Assembly: GCA_030425785.1 (NCBI GenBank)
Contig: JAUHYJ010000145.1
Coordinates: 1 to 8,168 of the forward strand
Direction: 5' to 3'
DNA from: Acidimicrobiia bacterium
GTDB taxonomy: Bacteria; Actinomycetota; Acidimicrobiia; Acidimicrobiales; Ilumatobacteraceae
Length of the DNA: 8,168 bases
Positions 7,701 through 8,168 of the stretch are shown piece by piece. The position numbers were made by a program, and so were the translations under genes. The notes below the pieces were generated by a model that saw only the letters and a list, made by a program, of their open reading frames with translations, was not told the DNA's origin and made no database searches. Each line of letters begins with the position of its first letter. The stretch's first letter is position 1.

Positions 7701-8168
7701 TCGGCGCAGATCAGGACGTGGTGGAGCCGCACCGCGCCCGACGGGAGCACTTGGCGGACCTCGTGCACCGCCTGCTCGCCCGAGCTGAGCACCTGCATCA
7801 GCGTGCGCTCGTACGCCTCCACGTCGACGATGCCCGGCAGGTCGTGCTCGGTCAGCCTCGTTCCGATGTCGCCGGCGGCGTCCGGGACGATGTCGTGCAG
7901 GCGACCGCTGCTGTAGACGACACGGCCGTCGACGTCGTAGCGGAGCACGACGTCGGGGAGGTTCTCGGCGAGCGTCCGGAACTTGGTCTCCCGCTGGACG
8001 GCCTTCTGCCGAGCGGTGATGAGATCGGTCACGTCGCGGGCGATCGAGATGGCGCCGACGATGTCGCCGTCGGCGTCCCGTTCGGCGCACAGCAGGATCT
8101 GGTGCGTCCGCCGTTCGCCCGACGGCAGGCTCTGATGGATCTCGGTGACGCCGTCCTCGCCGGTCGTG
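4796..8168 (-). CDS. Multi-PAS GGDEF-EAL cyclic-di-GMP protein, N-terminus beyond window
   Basis: The visible 1123 residues begin inside a PAS domain and end at the TGA at 4798-4796. Using visible numbering, the layout is: tail of a PAS domain (1-45), five PAS domains starting at about 63, 190, 315, 440 and 564, a GGDEF domain (about 685-850) and an EAL domain (about 860-1110). The diguanylate cyclase signature GGDEF is intact (765-769). The inhibitory RxxD site is GPDD here (756-759), so its arginine is missing. The phosphodiesterase residues are all present: Q880, EAL (895-897), N954, ELTE (986-989), DD (1016-1017), K1037, E1073, Q1093. Both activities are therefore possible, as known for hybrid GGDEF-EAL proteins; which dominates cannot be told. 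Charged, likely coiled-coil linkers with EREREF join the PAS units. No transmembrane segment or histidine kinase is visible. The GTG at 8032 is not the start, because PAS homology and the open frame continue to the window edge. Confidence 0.95.
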   Translation of the reverse strand, partial: TTGEDGVTEIHQSLPSGERRTHQILLCAERDADGDIVGAISIARDVTDLITARQKAVQRETKFRTLAENLPDVVLRYDVDGRVVYSSGRLHDIVPDAAGDIGTRLTEHDLPGIVDVEAYERTLMQVLSSGEQAVHEVRQVLPSGAVRLHHVLICAERDEHGEIVGAISIGRNVTDLVEAQQQVAEREREFRSLAENNTDFIARYDPDGVRIYVNPALAELYGVEPDELIGQSVSAMADGASGVVEAIHGVIDDRRARSVTVRVDRSAGGVPLVHDVRVVPEFDADGEFVSVLAIGRDVTDLVSARQEAAEREREFRTLAENNTDYIARYDLDGVRTYVNPALARMHGTTPDALIGQPAADTLGDRSDMLDVIAEVVREGEPRVIEQRSNDPATGDEAVHHVQVIPEFGTDGRMVGVLAIGRDVTDLALAQQRVAEREREFRTLAENNTDYVSRFDRHGVRTYVNRSLARLYRKSPEELVGRRVTSDDPDDSVSAAVLDVIADQGPRQLQWCWTNNRTGKQVVHQIQVIPEFDIDGQFVSVLTIGHDVTALIEAQQQVTEREREFRTLAENNTDYIARWDTDGVRTYVNPALATLHAQPVEELVGHHVAALGDRSDVVGPAVLDVITDGLPRNVQQRFVDPITGDLTMHDVRLIPEFDNEGTLVSVLGIGRDVTEALRHQDELARAASTDVLTGVASRGVLYERLPEVIEARRADGNGGALILLDLDGFKAINDHFGHQFGDRILQEAAHRLRQCIGPDDLLVRLGGDEFVVILSRIDTPGDASLVAHRARSQLTSLTHIDGVRVPPVDVCMGIAFLPSDGADVDELLAHADLALYEAKRRGRGHVEYFRRDLRAAMERRTTLEHALRACDPDTEMSVHLQPIYRLGGTSTVWGAEALLRWDHPELGSVRPDEFIPIAEQTGDIIALGRWVLRQVAELAVVINTRRAVPLQFAVNVSSRQFTLGDIEDAVREAMATTGVDPRWLTLELTESLLLDDIPQVNRSLRTLSELGVSLAIDDFGTGYSALQYLTRLDIDCLKIDRSFVHGSEVDVQQREIVRAIVALASALGIGIVAEGIETTTQASFLHQLGCELGQGYLLARPMPSADFETWLAASEADVAPAVGG
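4800..4836 (+). terminator. Two GC-rich hairpins just after htpX; possible terminator without a T-run
   Basis: CCGCC-gac-GGCGG (4800-4812) and CGGCCT-cgg-AGGCCG (4822-4836) can each fold into a short stem, starting eight bases after the htpX stop. Neither is followed by a T-run, so a classical intrinsic terminator is not shown. Both lie within the last codons of the convergent cyclic-di-GMP gene, so the bases are also under coding constraint, and such stems are common by chance in DNA this GC-rich. Confidence 0.22.
6116..7600 (-). repeat. Four tandem PAS-coding units of about 375 bp (subfamily B)
   Basis: Units begin at 7600, 7225, 6850 and 6478, each opening with codons for FR(S/T)LAENNTD and closing with DVT plus a charged linker. 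A 15-base stretch, gtcggtgttgttctc on the plus strand, is identical in all four copies at 7571, 7196, 6821 and 6449, at spacings of 375, 375 and 372 bases. Further near-identity extends on both sides of it. The middle of each unit, corresponding to the sensory core, differs much more. This is coding repetition inside the GGDEF-EAL gene, not a mobile or intergenic repeat. Confidence 0.85.
7601..8168 (-). repeat. PAS-coding units of a second subfamily (A), one partial and one complete
   Basis: The incomplete PAS at the window edge (8168-8034) and the complete one that follows (7981-7601) share the pattern LPSG..R.H..L.CAERD..G.IVGAISI.R.VTDL, including a cysteine at the same place. The four units to the left have PEF-D-G-VSVL-IGRDVT at the corresponding place and no such cysteine. 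The first part of the complete unit (NLPDVVLRYDVDG) also departs from the ENNTD form. The array therefore has at least two sequence subfamilies in blocks. Confidence 0.7.

Noticed and set aside
4796..8032. The GTG at 8032 as the start of the GGDEF-EAL protein (1078 residues)
   Set aside because: The codons before it, up to 8168, are open and encode the end of another PAS domain matching the following unit, so the GTG is an internal valine of a DVTDL motif.

Overview
The window is uniformly GC-rich (by eye about two thirds G+C). Genes are packed end to end, GTG starts are common, Shine-Dalgarno sequences are weak or absent, and the HtpX resembles the mycobacterial type. This suggests a chromosomal segment of a high-GC actinobacterium, possibly an Acidimicrobiia/Ilumatobacter-like lineage. 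That placement is inference; there is no rRNA or other phylogenetic marker here.

Left part (1-3881, minus strand): four genes read leftwards as one tightly packed operon. The order is a major facilitator superfamily (MFS) transporter (2598-3881), an amidase-signature hydrolase (1180-2601), a YbaK/EbsC-type aminoacyl-tRNA deacylase-like protein (704-1183) and the N-terminal half of an acyl-CoA carboxylase beta subunit (carboxyltransferase) that leaves the window at base 1. The junctions are a GTGA overlap, an ATGA overlap and a one-base gap, so the genes are probably translationally coupled. Uptake, amide hydrolysis and CoA-ester carboxylation would make a plausible small-molecule catabolic unit. 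The substrate cannot be read from the sequence, and the editing-type protein in the middle is not explained by that story.

Middle (3882-4792): a very short divergent region separates the operon from htpX, a membrane zinc metalloprotease read rightwards. A TANNNT -10-like hexamer sits at the right distance to make the transporter mRNA leaderless.

Right part (4796-8168, minus strand): a very large cyclic-di-GMP protein, read leftwards and cut by the right edge. The visible 1123 residues hold the tail of one PAS domain, five complete PAS domains at almost exact 125-residue intervals, a GGDEF domain and an EAL domain, both with intact signature residues. Its stop codon lies three bases from the htpX stop (tail-to-tail).

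No RNA gene, mobile element, CRISPR array or attachment site was found, and no gene-free stretch exceeds about 45 bases. I see no clearly undescribed system. The most notable points are the homogenised PAS array with two repeat subfamilies, and the coupled transporter-amidase-YbaK-carboxylase operon.
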